DNA of 25,118 bases from DASVAL01 sp035649575 (lineage in GTDB: Bacteria > Planctomycetota > UBA1135 > UBA2386): assembly GCA_035649575.1 (NCBI GenBank), contig DASRJH010000307.1:1-25118 (forward strand), given 5' to 3'. Shown here in pieces: positions 23,226 through 25,118 of this stretch (its first letter is position 1; the number at the start of each line of letters is the position of its first letter). A program made the position numbers and the translations under genes. Below the pieces are notes generated by a model. The model saw only the letters and a list, made by a program, of their open reading frames with translations. It did not search any database and had not been told where the DNA came from.

Positions 23226-24533
23226 CTACTGCGCCGCCAGTTGCGCGTTGACGAGGCCGTTGCCGAAGGTCTGGTCGTAGCCGGCGGCGCCGAGATCCGT
23301 CGCCGTGCTTTCGATCCGCGCCCGCACCTGGGCGGCCGTCCACGTCGGGTGGACCTGCCAGACCAGCGCCGCGATGGCGGCGACATGCGGGGTCGCCATC
23401 GACGTCCCCTGGAAGAAGTAGTAGCCGAACGACGCCGGCGATCCGCTCGCGAACGTCTGCTGCAGGATGCCGTCGGCGTAGCCGTCGTGGTTCTGGTCGA
23501 CGCTGGTGTCGCCGCCCGGCGCCACGACGTCGAGACCAGGGCCGTAGCTGCCGTAACGCGGCTTCGTCCCGTCGAAGCGCGTCGCGCCGACGGCGATGCA
23601 CTGCGTGTAGATCGCCGGGTACTGCACGCCCCTGCGTCCGGTGTTGCCGGCCGCAGCGCACAGGATCAGGCCCGCGTTGGCGGCGTTGATGACCGCGTTC
23701 TGCAGCGTCGTCGACCCGCTACCGCCGCCGAGGCTCATGTTGACGACCTTGGCGTTGTTGGCGACTGCGTGGGCCAGGCCGTTCGCGATCTGCGTGTAGC
23801 TGCCACTGCCGCTCGCGTTGAGCACGCGCACCGGCATGATCGTGCAGTCGCGCGCGATGCCGGCGCAGCCGATGCCGTTGTTCGTCACCTGGCCAATCGT
23901 GCCAGCGACGTGCGTGCCATGGCTGTTCTCGTCGTTGGCGTGTCCGTCGTTGGCGACCGCATCGTATGGGGCGACGAACGTGCGGCCGACGAGGTCCGGC
24001 GCTGCGACGAAGCTGCCGAAGTTCTCATAGGCGACGCCCGTGTCGACCACTGCGACGACGACGCCAGCCCCGGTGGCGCCGTTGGCCCACGCGGCTTCCG
24101 CGCGCACTCCGTAGTTGCTGACGGACGTGCCCGAGGCCGAGCCCTGGTTGAACAAGCTCCACTGGTACGACCAGTAGCTGTCGCTGGGGGCAACCGTCGT
24201 GTGAGCCAAGGCGTCGCGTTCCGCGTATTCGACGCCAGCCTGGTCGCCGAACCACGTCACCATGGCGTCGACGAGCGCGGGCGCGCAGCGGAACACGTAG
24301 AACTCGCCGTGCGAGCCCCGGTCGACCAGCTTGATGCCGGCGGCGCTTGCGAGCTCGCCCAGCGTGGCTTCGTCGACGGCGCCGCGGAACCGCACGATGA
24401 CGCGGTCGGGAGTCATGGCGCGCGGCGCATTGCCATTGACGAAACCACCGGTGTGAAGGACCGGTGGAAGCGATTGCGCGGAAAGCGACACAACTGCTCC
24501 CGCGAGCACGGCGAGAACGACGGAACGGTGCAT
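23226..24533 (-). CDS. Secreted S8 family subtilisin-like serine protease
   Basis: A 435-residue pre-pro-protease. The signal peptide is MHRSVVLAVLAGAVVSLSA (1-19). An I9-type propeptide follows (about 43-110: RVIVRFRGAVDEATLGELAS through VEYAERDALAH). The catalytic triad is complete: Asp164 in VVAVVDTGVAY, His205 in NSHGTHVAGTIG and Ser378 in FQGTSMATPHVAA, with the oxyanion-hole Asn297 in AAAGNTG. A DQNHDGYADG loop (347-356) between Asn297 and Ser378 looks like a calcium-binding insertion. The protein ends just after the catalytic domain (NGLVNAQLAAQ), so no C-terminal sorting domain is present, unlike the secreted proteins at 5.7-9.7 kb. The frame is open to 24683, but ATG 24533 begins the signal peptide. 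It probably degrades extracellular protein. Confidence 0.95.
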   Translation of the reverse strand: MHRSVVLAVLAGAVVSLSAQSLPPVLHTGGFVNGNAPRAMTPDRVIVRFRGAVDEATLGELASAAGIKLVDRGSHGEFYVFRCAPALVDAMVTWFGDQAGVEYAERDALAHTTVAPSDSYWSYQWSLFNQGSASGTSVSNYGVRAEAAWANGATGAGVVVAVVDTGVAYENFGSFVAAPDLVGRTFVAPYDAVANDGHANDENSHGTHVAGTIGQVTNNGIGCAGIARDCTIMPVRVLNASGSGSYTQIANGLAHAVANNAKVVNMSLGGGSGSTTLQNAVINAANAGLILCAAAGNTGRRGVQYPAIYTQCIAVGATRFDGTKPRYGSYGPGLDVVAPGGDTSVDQNHDGYADGILQQTFASGSPASFGYYFFQGTSMATPHVAAIAALVWQVHPTWTAAQVRARIESTATDLGAAGYDQTFGNGLVNAQLAAQ

Positions 24534-24782
24534 GGAGACTCTCCGAGAGAGACGAGTAGGAGACCGCAGTGCACGGGCCAGCGTGATCTCACCCCTGCGA
24601 TGTCGACAAGCATACCTTGGTTGCTGCGGAATCGCATGGCATGCGCGCGAGGCGCTCGACACTGAGCAAACCCATACACCCATGCCACCAGCGACTCGGC
24701 CAGTCTCCGTCCCGCCGAAATGCCCGCCGTCTGCCGCGATGTCGCTGACCTGGCCGGTGCGGCACCGTGCTCTGTCGCAGAC

Positions 24783-25118
24783 TCAGGCGCTCGCCACGAC
24801 CTGCATGCCCGCGGCGTGCCCGTCGAGCGTGTGGCCGTAGCCAACGGCCACTAGTGCGCTCGCGAACTCGACCTCGCCGCCCGCGATGCGGAGGGCGGCG
24901 CCGCCGAGCGGACGGTAGAGGTCACTGTGCGCCCGGCTCGCCTGCTCGACGAGCGACGGCGGCAGGTGATCGAGACCGCGGAAATAGTGATGGCCGTTGC
25001 GTTCCACGTGCGACAGCCCTAGCACGGCGGCCGTCACAAGATCCTGCTGCAGCGGTAACACGCCGATGTTCGTGAGGTCCTCGCCCGACTGGAACCTGCC
25101 CGAACCGCGCTGACAGAG
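24783..25118 (-). CDS. Enolase-superfamily (mandelate racemase/muconate lactonizing-like) enzyme, C-terminal end (partial)
   Basis: The last 111 codons of a gene that continues beyond the right edge; the stop is at 24783. The visible part reads QSGEDLTNIGVLPLQQDLVT, then LGLSHVERNGHHYFRGLDHLPP and a tail with DLYRPLGG, GGEVEFASAL and LDGHAAGMQVVASA. The GEDL..GVLPLQQD segment and ERNGHHYFRGL fit the end of the barrel and closing helices of acid-sugar dehydratase-like enolase-superfamily proteins. The catalytic acids lie outside the window, so the reaction (dehydration or racemisation of an acid) is inferred from the family only. A decayed copy of the same 3' end lies at 16049-16246. Confidence 0.72.
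   Translation of the reverse strand, partial: LCQRGSGRFQSGEDLTNIGVLPLQQDLVTAAVLGLSHVERNGHHYFRGLDHLPPSLVEQASRAHSDLYRPLGGAALRIAGGEVEFASALVAVGYGHTLDGHAAGMQVVASA

Noticed and set aside
24534..24782. Possible small gene or promoter between the subtilase and the enolase-superfamily gene
   Set aside because: Frames here are short and Arg/Ser-rich, and no recognisable promoter hexamers or structured RNA were seen.

Overview
The window is GC-rich DNA (roughly 70% by eye, with strong G/C preference at third codon positions). It probably comes from an uncultured member of the Planctomycetota. That placement is an inference from gene content. Three secreted proteins share a C-terminal domain of about 130 residues that I associate with that phylum, next to pre-peptidase-type and carboxypeptidase-regulatory-type beta-sandwich proteins. 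No rRNA, tRNA, CRISPR array or complete insertion sequence was seen.

Layout. (1) 1-5491, minus strand: a cell-surface glycan operon. In transcription order it holds a large multi-pass membrane protein, a polyprenyl-phosphate-type GT2 glycosyltransferase, an NAD-binding sugar epimerase/dehydratase, a DegT-type sugar aminotransferase and the start of one more gene cut by the window edge. The last genes are tightly packed or overlapping. (2) 5711-9720: three secreted proteins (a triple PPC-like repeat protein, a small unknown and a beta-propeller) that share the C-terminal domain. (3) 9822-10760, minus strand: a secreted protein whose apparent TGA stop is followed by 43 more coding-like codons and a SECIS-like hairpin. 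I read it as a candidate selenoprotein with a Cys-Sec pair near its C-terminus, and it is the most interesting locus here. (4) 10805-12790: a DMT-family exporter and an Rpn/transposase_31-type PD-(D/E)XK nuclease with an in-frame 12-bp tandem repeat. (5) 12980-16868: a translationally coupled pair (an old-yellow-enzyme-type oxidoreductase and a DUF993/DHDPS-like aldolase), a decayed 3' end of an enolase-superfamily gene, and two ORFan genes of visibly lower GC. (6) 17065-20766: two convergent GT-C-type membrane glycosyltransferases whose stop codons abut in one palindrome. (7) 20767-21252: gene debris. (8) 21253-24533: a membrane-anchored multi-domain carboxypeptidase-regulatory-like protein convergent with a secreted subtilase. 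(9) 24783-25118: the 3' end of an enolase-superfamily gene, a paralogue of the remnant at 16.1 kb.

How it fits together. Regions 1 and 6 point to envelope polysaccharide or glycoprotein assembly, regions 2, 3 and 8 to a large exported proteome, and regions 5 and 9 to catabolism of a sugar acid or aromatic/enone-type compound. The linkage inside region 5 rests on operon structure, not on a recognised pathway. All functional calls come from motif recognition by eye; no database search was run.
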